A DNA stretch of 6,254 nt from an uncultured Oscillospiraceae bacterium. Its GTDB lineage: Bacteria; Bacillota; Clostridia; Oscillospirales; Acutalibacteraceae. Positions 1 to 6,254 of the stretch are shown in pieces. The stretch is from contig CABQAA010000133.1 in NCBI GenBank assembly GCA_902461995.1, positions 1 through 6,254 on the forward strand, in the 5' to 3' direction. Every line of letters begins with the position of its first letter. Position 1 is the first letter of the stretch. The notes beneath the pieces were generated by a model that saw nothing but the letters and a program-made list of their open reading frames with translations, searched no databases and was not told the DNA's origin. The translations under genes and the position numbers were made by a program.

Positions 1-287
1 CGGACACCCTGTTCGCCTATTACAGCTGCCTGGCCGACATCAACGAAAACTGCCATGCGAAGGGCCTTGCCTGGCACATGCCCGAACCGTATGAGTTCTA
101 CACCCCCGAGGCCGTCGCCCGGATCGACCGCATCGCCGCTCAGGCCGAAAGCCTGCTGCCGCAGCTGACCGGAGACGAGCGCGCCCGAGTGGAAAGCCAG
201 CTGGCCCTGTGGCGGAAGGCCCGGGATGTGGTGGAACAGAGCCGACGGGATGCCCAATCCGAATTGGAGGAGCCGAACGCAACATGA
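1..287 (+). CDS. C-terminal fragment of an unidentified protein, possibly a DUF4838/glycoside hydrolase-like protein
   Basis: An open frame enters from the left edge (first full codon at 3) and ends at TGA 285-287, giving about 94 residues of a C-terminus. An early aromatic stretch reads GLAWHMPEPYEFYTPEAVAR, followed by a charged amphipathic helical region (RIDRIAAQAESLLPQL, then ERARVESQLALWRKARDVVE) and a hydrophilic tail. The pattern of an aromatic/proline segment and then helices with an 'A..LL.....RV...L..W' spacing resembles the end of DUF4838-type proteins found in glycan-use loci. That match is from memory of a weakly conserved region and is tentative. No catalytic residues can be judged from the tail. 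Its stop overlaps the start of the DUF5107 gene by four bases (ATGA), which implies translational coupling and a shared pathway. The frame is clearly coding because its codon use matches that of the downstream genes. Confidence 0.7.
   Translation, partial: DTLFAYYSCLADINENCHAKGLAWHMPEPYEFYTPEAVARIDRIAAQAESLLPQLTGDERARVESQLALWRKARDVVEQSRRDAQSELEEPNAT
266..272 (+). promoter_or_regulatory. Ribosome-binding site for the DUF5107 gene
   Basis: The sequence GGAGGAG lies 11 bases upstream of ATG 284, inside the end of the preceding gene. It supports ATG 284, with its ATGA overlap, over the in-frame GTG at 209, which would require a 79-base overlap with the upstream gene. Confidence 0.65.
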
Positions 288-2266
288 CGACACTGACTTT
301 TGACGAGCTGACCATCCGGTCGGGCCATCTGGGCGGCGAGGGAAATCTGCCCTCCATTCTGCCCGTGATCAACGTCCAAACCGAGAAAAGCACCAAACTG
401 GACGAGGACGATGAGATTTTCTTTGACATCGGCAAAATCCGCAGCATCTTCCCCTACAACCAGCAGGATCTCTACGACCGCGCCCTGGAACCCCGTGTTT
501 TCCGCACCGCGGTGCTGGAAAACGACTATTTGCGCGCCGAGTTCCTGCCGGAACTCGGCGGGCGGCTGTGGTCCCTCTTCGACAAAAAGGCCGGGCGAGA
601 GCTGCTCTATGTCAACGACGCGGTGCGGTACTGCAATCTCGCGCTGCGCAACGCCTGGTTCAGCGGCGGTGTCGAATGGAATATCGGCATGATCGGACAC
701 AGCCCCTTCACCTGCGAGCCCCTGTTCACCGCCCGCCTCGAGGCGGAGGACGGCACCCCCATCCTGCGGATGTATGAGTACGAACGGCTGCGCGGCGTCA
801 CATACCAGATGGACTTTTCCCTTCCGGAAGGCTCTCCCCTCCTGCTTTGCCGGATGCGGATCACCAATCTGCAAAACAAAACGATTCCCATGTATTGGTG
901 GAGCAACATCGCCGTACCGGAAAGCCCCGACCGCCGCATTGTGGTGCCGGCCGACGAATCGTATTTCAGCTTCTGGAACGTCGTGGCCAAGACCCCGATT
1001 CCGATCCGGGCGGGCAAGGACGTCAGCTATCCGGTCAACACCGAATGCTCGATGGATTATTTTTATCGCATTCCGGAAAACAACCGGAAGTACATCGCCT
1101 GCCTCGACAAAGACGGATACGGCCTGGTCCAGACCTCCACCCGCCGTCTGAAAGGCCGGAAGCTGTTCGTCTGGGGTCAGAGCGAAGGCGGCCACACATG
1201 GCAGCGTTTTCTCACCGACAAGGCCGGCGACTACTCCGAAATCCAGGCGGGACTCGGACACACGCAGTATGAATGCCTGCCGATGCCGCCCTGTTCGGTT
1301 TGGGAATGGGTGGAGGGATACGGCGCGATGGCGGCCAATCCCGCTAAAGTCCACGGAGATTGGGCGGACGCCCGCCGTGAAGTGGAAGCCCAGCTCGACG
1401 CCCGCATGGCAGCGGCGGATCTTGAAGACTATTTGTCAAATTCCCGTGCCGACTTCGTGCATAAAAAGGGTACACTAATCGGACGGGGTTCGGGATTCGG
1501 CGCTCTGGAAAACCGGCGACGAGAACGGACGGGCGAACGCCTCCTGCCTGCACACTTGGACTTCGGCGATCCGGGAGACGCCCAGCGGCATTGGACGGAA
1601 CTGCTCGAAACCGGCCGCCTCCCCTGCCCTGCTCCCGACGAGGTGCCGCCTTCCTATCTGGCGGACGACGCCTGGTTTGCCTTGGTACGGCAGGCGCGGG
1701 AGCAGGATCCCGACAACTGGTACGCCGCCTATATGGAAGGACTCTTTCACATGAGCCGCAGCGCGTACGCCGAGGCCGAAGCCTGTTTTCGCGCCTCCCT
1801 GGATCGGGAAACCTCCTGCTGGAGCCTTTATGCGCTGGCGGTCTGCCGCTATGCGCAGGGGGACACGGATGGCGGCATCCCATACATTCTGGACGCGATG
1901 GACCGGCACCCGGACGATGTCTCCCTGGCCCGGGACGGCTTCCGTTTCCTGCAGGAGTGCGGAAAGAACGACGAAATCGTCAAACGCTGCTCCGCTATGA
2001 ATCCTGAACTCCGGCAAGACGGTAAGCTGAAATTTTATCTGGCGAGTGCCTACGCCCATCTCGGAGAGCTGGACAAGGCCGAGGAGATCCTGTATGAAAA
2101 CGGCTGCCTCGTGGTGCCGATCATCCGGGAAGGCGAGCTGTCTCTGACATCCCTGTGGTTTTACATCGAGGAACAGAAACACAAAAACCGGGGCGAAACC
2201 TTTGACGAGAATGCTGTCCAGCCCCCTGCGTTTCTCGATTTTCGGATGGGGGAAGCCGACGTTTAG
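284..2266 (+). CDS. DUF5107 domain protein with C-terminal TPR-like repeats
   Basis: This is a 660-residue protein without a signal peptide or membrane segment, so probably cytoplasmic. Residues about 50-350 match the DUF5107 family, a mutarotase-like beta-sandwich seen in carbohydrate loci. Recognisable segments are LENDYLRAEFLPELGGRLWS (78-97), WFSGGVEWNIGMIGHSPFT (125-143), PMYWWSNIAVPES (202-214) and, near the end of the core, TWQRFLT (305-311), YSEIQAGLGHTQYECLP (317-333) and VWEWVEGYG (339-347). Conserved-looking polar residues E131, H139, E319 and H326 are candidates for a sugar-binding or catalytic site (inference). Residues about 475-610 form TPR-like helix pairs, for example WYAAYMEGLFHMSRSAYAEA and LKFYLASAYAHLGELDKAEE. 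Many DUF5107 proteins I recall are about 1,000 residues or longer, so this one appears compact. The biochemical reaction is not known to me, and a role in processing an imported glycan is inferred from its neighbours. Confidence 0.88.
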   Translation: MTTLTFDELTIRSGHLGGEGNLPSILPVINVQTEKSTKLDEDDEIFFDIGKIRSIFPYNQQDLYDRALEPRVFRTAVLENDYLRAEFLPELGGRLWSLFDKKAGRELLYVNDAVRYCNLALRNAWFSGGVEWNIGMIGHSPFTCEPLFTARLEAEDGTPILRMYEYERLRGVTYQMDFSLPEGSPLLLCRMRITNLQNKTIPMYWWSNIAVPESPDRRIVVPADESYFSFWNVVAKTPIPIRAGKDVSYPVNTECSMDYFYRIPENNRKYIACLDKDGYGLVQTSTRRLKGRKLFVWGQSEGGHTWQRFLTDKAGDYSEIQAGLGHTQYECLPMPPCSVWEWVEGYGAMAANPAKVHGDWADARREVEAQLDARMAAADLEDYLSNSRADFVHKKGTLIGRGSGFGALENRRRERTGERLLPAHLDFGDPGDAQRHWTELLETGRLPCPAPDEVPPSYLADDAWFALVRQAREQDPDNWYAAYMEGLFHMSRSAYAEAEACFRASLDRETSCWSLYALAVCRYAQGDTDGGIPYILDAMDRHPDDVSLARDGFRFLQECGKNDEIVKRCSAMNPELRQDGKLKFYLASAYAHLGELDKAEEILYENGCLVVPIIREGELSLTSLWFYIEEQKHKNRGETFDENAVQPPAFLDFRMGEADV

Positions 2267-2298
2267 GCGATAGCATCCACGCTTACCGGAATAGAAAC

Positions 2299-2305
2299 GG
2301 AGGAG
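2299..2305 (+). promoter_or_regulatory. Ribosome-binding site deciding the TTG start of the AraC gene
   Basis: A strong GGAGGAG lies in the 45-base gap after the DUF5107 gene. The GGAGG core ends 8 bases before TTG 2312, an ideal distance. No in-frame ATG occurs near the N-terminus, so the TTG start is well supported. Confidence 0.8.
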
Positions 2306-2311
2306 TTCCCT

Positions 2312-3202
2312 TTGCTGCGTGGCCTCAAGTTTCACTTTGACAACGAATATGTGTCCGAACCCGTCCGATACGGCCCCGTTCTGCTCTGGCAGATCGGGGA
2401 TATCGGATGCGATCCCGGCTATGTGGTCAAAGATCATGAACAGTATTGCTACGAAATCACCTGTGTGGTCGGCGGCTGCGGCACCATTTGCAGCGGCGGT
2501 CCCGAGTTTCCGATCCGCAAAGGACAGTTCTATCTCAACCGTCCCGGCGAAATTCACCGCATCCGCTCGGATTTGATGGATCCTATCCGGTATTTTTATC
2601 TGGGGTTCGATTTTGACCGAGCCTATATGGATGCCACTTGGAAGGCGGTCAAAAAGACCTTCGACGAATGTACCCATCCCCTTCTGACGGATATTTTCGA
2701 CATCAACGCTTCGTTTTCCGCAGCTTTCAACGAAATGATGGACAAAGACAATGTCACGCAGGAGCTTATCCGGTGTTCCATTTATCAGATTTTGCTGCTG
2801 GCCTACCGGTCTTTTAATCAAAAGAAGCCGCAGCGCTATATCTCCGGAATGTCCACGGATCAATCCAGCCAACTCGTGTATTCCATCATCAATTACATCG
2901 ACGCCAACGTCTGCGCCATCGAGTATCTCCACGACATCAGCCATCAGGTGGGTTACAGCTACACCTATATCTCCCGGCTTTTCACCAAGGTCGTGGGAAA
3001 GTCTCTTCAGGCGTATTACAACGAAAAACGTTTTGACAAAGCCGTCAGCTTTTTAAAAATGGGGATGCAGAGCAAGGATATCGCGAGCCTGCTCAAATAT
3101 AAAACGCTCAACAGTTTCAGCAAAGCGTTCAGCAATCATTTTGGCATGTCGCCGTCTGAATATCGGGATATGCTCAAGAAACAGGAAGCGGACGATTCAT
3201 AA
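2312..3202 (+). CDS. AraC-family transcriptional regulator (cupin sensor plus double HTH)
   Basis: This 296-residue protein has a typical length for the AraC/XylS family. The N-terminal half is a cupin-like ligand-sensing domain. Residues 47-84 follow the family pattern YEITCVVGG...G.......F.IRKGQFYLNRPGEIHRI. The C-terminal DNA-binding domain spans about 185-290. Its first helix-turn-helix is around 205-226 (LHDISHQVGYSYTYISRLFT), and the second is around 253-278, followed by the family signature FSNHFGMSPSEYR (273-285). In similar Gram-positive loci such regulators control uptake and breakdown of a specific sugar. Here it sits between the DUF5107 gene and the ROK-like gene in the same direction, so it probably regulates its own operon. 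An oddity is five cysteines (33, 46, 51, 56, 60) within 28 residues of the sensor domain. The start is TTG with a strong ribosome site. The ligand cannot be read from the sequence. Confidence 0.93.
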   Translation: MLRGLKFHFDNEYVSEPVRYGPVLLWQIGDIGCDPGYVVKDHEQYCYEITCVVGGCGTICSGGPEFPIRKGQFYLNRPGEIHRIRSDLMDPIRYFYLGFDFDRAYMDATWKAVKKTFDECTHPLLTDIFDINASFSAAFNEMMDKDNVTQELIRCSIYQILLLAYRSFNQKKPQRYISGMSTDQSSQLVYSIINYIDANVCAIEYLHDISHQVGYSYTYISRLFTKVVGKSLQAYYNEKRFDKAVSFLKMGMQSKDIASLLKYKTLNSFSKAFSNHFGMSPSEYRDMLKKQEADDS

Positions 3203-3257
3203 GCCCATCCGCGTTTCGGGACATTGGAACCGGGAATCACACCATCAGTTGGAGAAA

Positions 3258-3262
3258 TGAGG
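3258..3262 (+). promoter_or_regulatory. Probable ribosome-binding site for the ROK-like gene
   Basis: TGAGG sits 6 bases before ATG 3269, and GGAG at 3251-3254 may add to it. The alternative in-frame starts are worse placed: ATG 3257 and TTG 3224 each have a purine-rich motif only about 2 bases upstream. ATG 3269 also puts the conserved N-terminal strand of the family at residue 2, as expected. Confidence 0.55.
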
Positions 3263-3268
3263 CCAGTT

Positions 3269-4156
3269 ATGAAAATCATGGGGCTCCATTGCGGACGGGT
3301 CGGCATCCGCGGACTGGTATGCAATCACAATGGCCGTATTCTGAATACCGCACGAATGGCGATTGCCGCAGAAGACGGTGCTATTCCGTATATTCGGAAC
3401 ATCCAGTCCTTGATCAACACCCTCGCGCAATCGAACAGTGGGATTGACGGGGTCGGCATTGCCTGTTCCGGACAAATCAATCCGCAGACCGGCCTTGTCA
3501 TGAAAACCATTGTTCCTGGATTTGTCGGCACCGATCTGCGGGCGCTTGTTCGTTCCGTACTGGATACCGAAGTCTATGCGGAGAGCAGCGCCAATGCGGC
3601 GCTGCTGGGCGAGCATTGGCTCGGGGCGACAAAAAAGCATAAAGATGTGGTGCTTATCAAATTGGGGGTCGATGTAGAGTTTTCGGCCCTGGCCGGCGGA
3701 CAGCTTCAAACCGGCGGCGACGCCTTCCCGAACCGTCTGAGGATCCTGCCGGACGGCGGTGACCATATCACAACCGAGGCGCTCTACCGGAATTTAGAAC
3801 AGGCGCTCGGACACATCGTCTGCTTTGAAGAATACCAGGAACTCTACCGCAAGGGACATCCCGGTATTGTGGCTGTGCTGCAGGATTATGCCGCCAATCT
3901 GGCGGTGGCTCTGTCAAATATCGAACGCCTCCATCATCCGGAAATCATCCTGATCGGCGGAGAATTGGCGGTTTGGTACGACATCCTCTGTCCTCTTCTG
4001 AAAACGGAGATGAACAGCCGGAGGATGACTGTGCCGGTGAGGGATGGACTGCTTGGGCCCGATGCGGCGTCGCTTGGCGCGGTGCGGGTGTGCCTGAATC
4101 ATTTTATGACCGAACGGCAGGCCATGGCGGCGGGACTGGAAGTCCACAGGGCCTGA
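3269..4156 (+). CDS. Degenerate ROK-family protein (probable pseudokinase or sugar sensor)
   Basis: This 295-residue protein has the length of a single-domain ROK sugar kinase and no N-terminal HTH like that of NagC, Mlc or XylR repressors. The fold is recognisable throughout. It has an N-terminal strand and turn MKIMGLHCGRVGIRGLV, a GVGIACSGQINPQTGLV segment (61-77), SANAALLGEHWLGA (107-120) and a C-terminal IERLHHPEIILIGGELA (218-234) followed by SLGAVRV (268-274). The functional motifs are altered. The phosphate-binding DxGGT is HCGRV. The catalytic Asp of the ENDAN motif is Ser107 (ESSAN). The GTGxG loop is GVDVE (133-137). The zinc-site GEIGH and CxCGxxGC motifs are absent from 145-180. 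I infer that it does not phosphorylate sugar but may still bind one. It lies 66 bases after the AraC gene and 44 bases before the solute-binding protein gene, which suggests a regulatory or partner role. In-frame starts at 3257 or 3224 are possible. Confidence 0.85.
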   Translation: MKIMGLHCGRVGIRGLVCNHNGRILNTARMAIAAEDGAIPYIRNIQSLINTLAQSNSGIDGVGIACSGQINPQTGLVMKTIVPGFVGTDLRALVRSVLDTEVYAESSANAALLGEHWLGATKKHKDVVLIKLGVDVEFSALAGGQLQTGGDAFPNRLRILPDGGDHITTEALYRNLEQALGHIVCFEEYQELYRKGHPGIVAVLQDYAANLAVALSNIERLHHPEIILIGGELAVWYDILCPLLKTEMNSRRMTVPVRDGLLGPDAASLGAVRVCLNHFMTERQAMAAGLEVHRA

Positions 4157-4183
4157 CACGGCGATATTAACCCTTCACCGCGA

Positions 4184-4188
4184 AAGGA
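4184..4188 (+). promoter_or_regulatory. Ribosome-binding site for the solute-binding protein gene
   Basis: AAGGA lies 12 bases before ATG 4201 in the 44-base intergenic gap. It touches the other in-frame ATG at 4189, which is therefore an unlikely start. An in-frame TAA at 4168-4170 rules out starts further upstream. Confidence 0.6.
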
Positions 4189-4200
4189 ATGGTTATACGC

Positions 4201-4287
4201 ATGAAACGAGCACGAACCGGTTTATCCGTTCTTTTGGCGTCTCTGATGGTCCTGTCCGCCGTTCCGTTTTCCGCAGCTGCGGCCGCG
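4201..4287 (+). other. Predicted Sec signal peptide of the solute-binding protein
   Basis: Basic residues K2, R3 and R5 are followed by a hydrophobic stretch (residues 8-22) and an Ala-rich cleavage region (25-29) just before acidic residues. The cut is probably between residues 25 and 29. No cysteine is present in the region, so signal peptidase I rather than lipoprotein processing is expected. Confidence 0.75.
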
Positions 4288-6254
4288 GAAAACGAAGAGA
4301 GCCTTCCGGATTACAGCGGACGGTCCGACAGCTTCGTCCGGTACTGCCAGGCATATAAAGACCGTCCGGCAGCCACGGACACACTGTCGCTGAACGCTGC
4401 CGACGCCATCCTGTCCCCTACGCTTTCGGAAAGGCGGGAGGACGGTTCCGTCCGGATCGAAACCGACGGGTATATGGAATGGACCTTTTCGGCAGAGAAA
4501 AGCGGCGTGTATGAACTGCAGCTTGCGTACATGGCATCCACGGGCAAGGGCCGCAAACCGCAGATCACTCTGGAGCTTGACGGACGCGTTCCATATACGG
4601 AGGCGGCCGATTATGAGCTCAGCCGGGTCTATCGGGATGCCGGCGCCATCGAACAGAACGCCAAGGGTGACGATCTCATTCCCGAACAGGTAGAAGTGGA
4701 ACGCTGGCAGGAACAGCCTCTTCTCGACACATCCGGCTTAACCGGGCGGAACCTCTGCCTGTATCTGGAAGAGGGGAACCACACCGTCCGGCTGTCCTGC
4801 GGGCGAGAAAGTCTATTGATCCGCGCACTCTCCCTCACTCCGGCCCTCTCCGTCCGTTCCGATGCGGACGCGGCCGCCCTCTACCAGGCGGAAGGCTATG
4901 TCCAGCCCGGAGGATTCATGAAGATCTACCAAGCCGAAACGGCGCTGGAGAAATCCGACGTGGTGCTTTATCCGACTTACGATCGCACCAGTCCCGCAAC
5001 CGAGCCCTACGATGCGGTGCGCATCCGGCGGAACACCATCGGGAAGGGATCCTGGAGCGAACAAGGCATGTGGATTTCCTATCGGATCGACGATATTCCG
5101 GAAGACGGCCTCTATTACTTGACCATCAAATTCCGCCAGGCCGAAGCCATCGGCGTGACCACCTTCCGGAACATCTACATAAACGGCTCTATCCCCAGTA
5201 AAGCCTATGAAAATGTCTCCTTCCCCTACGGTGTGGACTGGAACCGGAAAACCATTGTGGACGAAAACGGACAGCCTTGCCCGATCTATCTGACCAAGGG
5301 GAAAAACGAGATTCGCATGGAAGTGAGCCTCGGGCCTTACGTCGAGGTGATGCAGCAGGTCGACGAATCGATTTACACGCTCAACCAACTCTATACTCAG
5401 ATGGTGATGATCACGGGCACCACCCCCGATTCCTACCGCGATTATGAACTCGACAAGGAAATTCCAGGGCTCCTGGACGCCTTCCAGGAACAGGCCGATG
5501 CTCTGAACGCCGCTGCCGCGCTGTTCGAGACCCTCGGCGGCGAGGAAAAAAGCCAGAGTGAGGATATTCTCAGCATGGCGAGGCGGCTCGAAAGCCTGAT
5601 AAAAGATCCCCGCTCCATCCACAAACGCCTTTCAAGTTTCCGCGAGGGCATCAGCGGGCTCTCCTCCTGGCTGTCCGACCGGACCAGCCAGCCGCTGGAG
5701 ATGGATTATCTGATCGTCCATTCGGCCGATCAGGAGCTGCCTTCCCCCCGCGCCTCCTTCTGGCAGCAGACCGTCCATTTCTTTAAGACCTTCTTCGCCT
5801 CCTTCATGGAGGATTACAGCACCGTGGGCGGCACCTCCGGGAAGGGCATCACGGTTTGGGCCAATATCGGGCGGGACCAGATCCAGGTCATCAAAAACAT
5901 GGTGGTGGATCAGTTCACCCCGTCGACCGGCATCGACGTGACCCTCAGCGTCGTGCAGACCGGATTCATCGAAGCGACGCTCGCGGGCCGGGGGCCCGAC
6001 GTGGCCATCGGTATGGCCAGAGGGCAGCCCGTCAACCTCGCCTGCCGGAACGCCCTGCTCGACTTCGATGCCTACGAAGGCTTCGACGCCATGAAGAGCC
6101 GGTTTGCGGACACCGCCTTTGTCCCGTATCAGTATCAGGGAAAAACCTACGCCATTCCCTGCACCCAGACCTTTTACATGCTGTTCTACCGCAAGGATAT
6201 CCTCTCCCAGATGGGCATTTCACCGGTGAAATGCCCATCTGGGAGAGGATATCC
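4201..6254 (+). CDS. Large secreted extracellular solute-binding protein with N-terminal beta-sandwich modules (ABC sugar importer), 3' truncated
   Basis: The frame is open from ATG 4201 to the right edge (684 codons) with no stop, so it is partial. Residues 1 to about 29 are a Sec signal peptide: KRAR, a hydrophobic core (LSVLLASLMVLSAVPFSA), then a run of Ala before E30. There is no lipobox cysteine, which is unusual for a Gram-positive solute-binding protein. Residues about 75-215 and 225-390 look like two beta-sandwich, carbohydrate-binding-like regions (MEWTFSAEKSGVYELQLAYM near 92; YYLTIKFRQAE and FRNIYINGSIPSKAYENVSF in the second). Residues about 390-540 are a helical linker. From about 548 (GITVWANIGRDQIQVIKNMV) the bacterial extracellular solute-binding fold begins, with the hallmark segments GPDVAIG, YQYQGKTYAIPCTQTFYMLF and YRKDILSQMGISP. 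The rest of that domain is missing. Codons after 6224 belong to a fold-back palindrome and are not trustworthy. The protein probably delivers an oligosaccharide to an ABC permease encoded downstream. Confidence 0.88.
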   Translation, partial: MKRARTGLSVLLASLMVLSAVPFSAAAAAENEESLPDYSGRSDSFVRYCQAYKDRPAATDTLSLNAADAILSPTLSERREDGSVRIETDGYMEWTFSAEKSGVYELQLAYMASTGKGRKPQITLELDGRVPYTEAADYELSRVYRDAGAIEQNAKGDDLIPEQVEVERWQEQPLLDTSGLTGRNLCLYLEEGNHTVRLSCGRESLLIRALSLTPALSVRSDADAAALYQAEGYVQPGGFMKIYQAETALEKSDVVLYPTYDRTSPATEPYDAVRIRRNTIGKGSWSEQGMWISYRIDDIPEDGLYYLTIKFRQAEAIGVTTFRNIYINGSIPSKAYENVSFPYGVDWNRKTIVDENGQPCPIYLTKGKNEIRMEVSLGPYVEVMQQVDESIYTLNQLYTQMVMITGTTPDSYRDYELDKEIPGLLDAFQEQADALNAAAALFETLGGEEKSQSEDILSMARRLESLIKDPRSIHKRLSSFREGISGLSSWLSDRTSQPLEMDYLIVHSADQELPSPRASFWQQTVHFFKTFFASFMEDYSTVGGTSGKGITVWANIGRDQIQVIKNMVVDQFTPSTGIDVTLSVVQTGFIEATLAGRGPDVAIGMARGQPVNLACRNALLDFDAYEGFDAMKSRFADTAFVPYQYQGKTYAIPCTQTFYMLFYRKDILSQMGISPVKCPSGRGY
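6195..6254. repeat. Perfect 60-bp palindrome (30-bp arms, no spacer) at the window end; probable fold-back artefact
   Basis: Bases 6225-6254 are the exact reverse complement of 6195-6224, with the axis between 6224 and 6225 (cacc|ggtg). The left arm encodes a normal solute-binding protein segment, DILSQMGISP. The right arm translates in the same frame to VKCPSGRGY, unlike anything expected there: the family usually continues with a Pro/Thr-Trp segment after MGISP. The arms are seen only as far as the window edge and could be longer. The lack of a loop, the location inside a gene and the exact fit to the edge favour an inverted chimera or an assembly fold-back over a biological hairpin. Confidence 0.95.

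Noticed and set aside
209..283. GTG 209 as an upstream start of the DUF5107 gene
   Set aside because: It would overlap the preceding gene by 79 bases and add a Gly/Pro-rich segment unlike the family. ATG 284 has GGAGGAG and an ATGA overlap.
140..1354. Long open frame on the minus strand (404 codons)
   Set aside because: It lies entirely antisense to the DUF5107 gene, its translation shows no family motif, and such shadow frames are common opposite GC-rich coding sequence.
1475..2944. Long open frame on the minus strand (489 codons)
   Set aside because: It spans the end of the DUF5107 gene, the intergenic gap and most of the AraC gene in antisense. Both of those genes have strong motif support, and this frame has none.
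3224..3268. TTG 3224 or ATG 3257 as the start of the ROK-like gene
   Set aside because: Both have poorly spaced ribosome sites, and ATG 3269 places the conserved first strand at the N-terminus as in the family. They cannot be fully excluded.
3203..3268. Intergenic gap searched for a terminator or promoter
   Set aside because: No convincing stem-loop with a T-run or -35/-10 pair was found. Only a ribosome site is supported.
4189..4200. ATG 4189 as the start of the solute-binding protein
   Set aside because: It directly abuts the AAGGA ribosome site, and starting there adds four residues before a normal signal peptide.
4813..5622. Minus-strand frame of 269 codons inside the solute-binding protein gene
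   Set aside because: The + strand reading has a signal peptide and a recognisable domain order. The antisense frame has no motif and no ribosome site that I could recognise.
6032..6238. Minus-strand frame beginning in the palindrome
   Set aside because: Its first residues repeat those of the + strand gene (MGISPVKCPSGRGY) only because the palindrome reads the same on both strands. The rest is antisense shadow.
6195..6254. The palindrome as a transcription terminator, insertion-sequence end or operator
   Set aside because: It has no loop and no T-tract, lies within conserved coding sequence, and its right arm destroys that coding sequence exactly at the window edge, which fits an artefact better.

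Overview
The window looks like part of a chromosomal carbohydrate-utilisation locus from a moderately GC-rich Gram-positive bacterium, most likely an uncultured or gut-type member of Clostridia (Oscillospiraceae- or Christensenellales-like) or a Paenibacillus relative. The lineage is inferred from gene content and style: an AraC regulator with an N-terminal cupin, a very large secreted ABC solute-binding protein with beta-sandwich modules in front, purine-rich GGAGG ribosome sites and a TTG start. It is not a firm assignment.

Layout, all on the + strand and tightly packed: (1) the C-terminal tail of an unidentified protein, ending at 287 and overlapping the next gene by ATGA; (2) 284-2266, a 660-residue DUF5107-type protein with a mutarotase-like beta-sandwich core followed by TPR-like helices; (3) 2312-3202, an AraC-family regulator starting at TTG; (4) 3269-4156, a ROK-family protein whose ATP-binding, catalytic and zinc motifs all look lost; (5) 4201 to the right edge, a secreted extracellular solute-binding protein with two N-terminal beta-sandwich regions, cut by the window. 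The gaps are 45, 66 and 44 bases. They hold ribosome-binding sites but no terminator or clear promoter that I can see, so the genes are probably one transcription unit. No stretch above 300 bases lacks a gene, and I see no RNA gene, transposon or CRISPR array.

How they may work together (inference): the solute-binding protein captures an oligosaccharide outside the cell for an ABC importer whose permease genes would lie beyond the right edge. The DUF5107 protein, which has no signal peptide, would act on the imported glycan or its derivative in the cytoplasm, perhaps with the product of the truncated first gene. The AraC protein would control the locus in response to a ligand. The ROK-like protein, apparently unable to phosphorylate sugar, might act as a sugar sensor or partner protein.

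The last 60 bases (6195-6254) are a perfect, spacer-free inverted repeat that folds the solute-binding protein coding sequence back on itself. This is most simply a fold-back or assembly artefact at a contig end, so the last ten residues of the reading frame should not be trusted.
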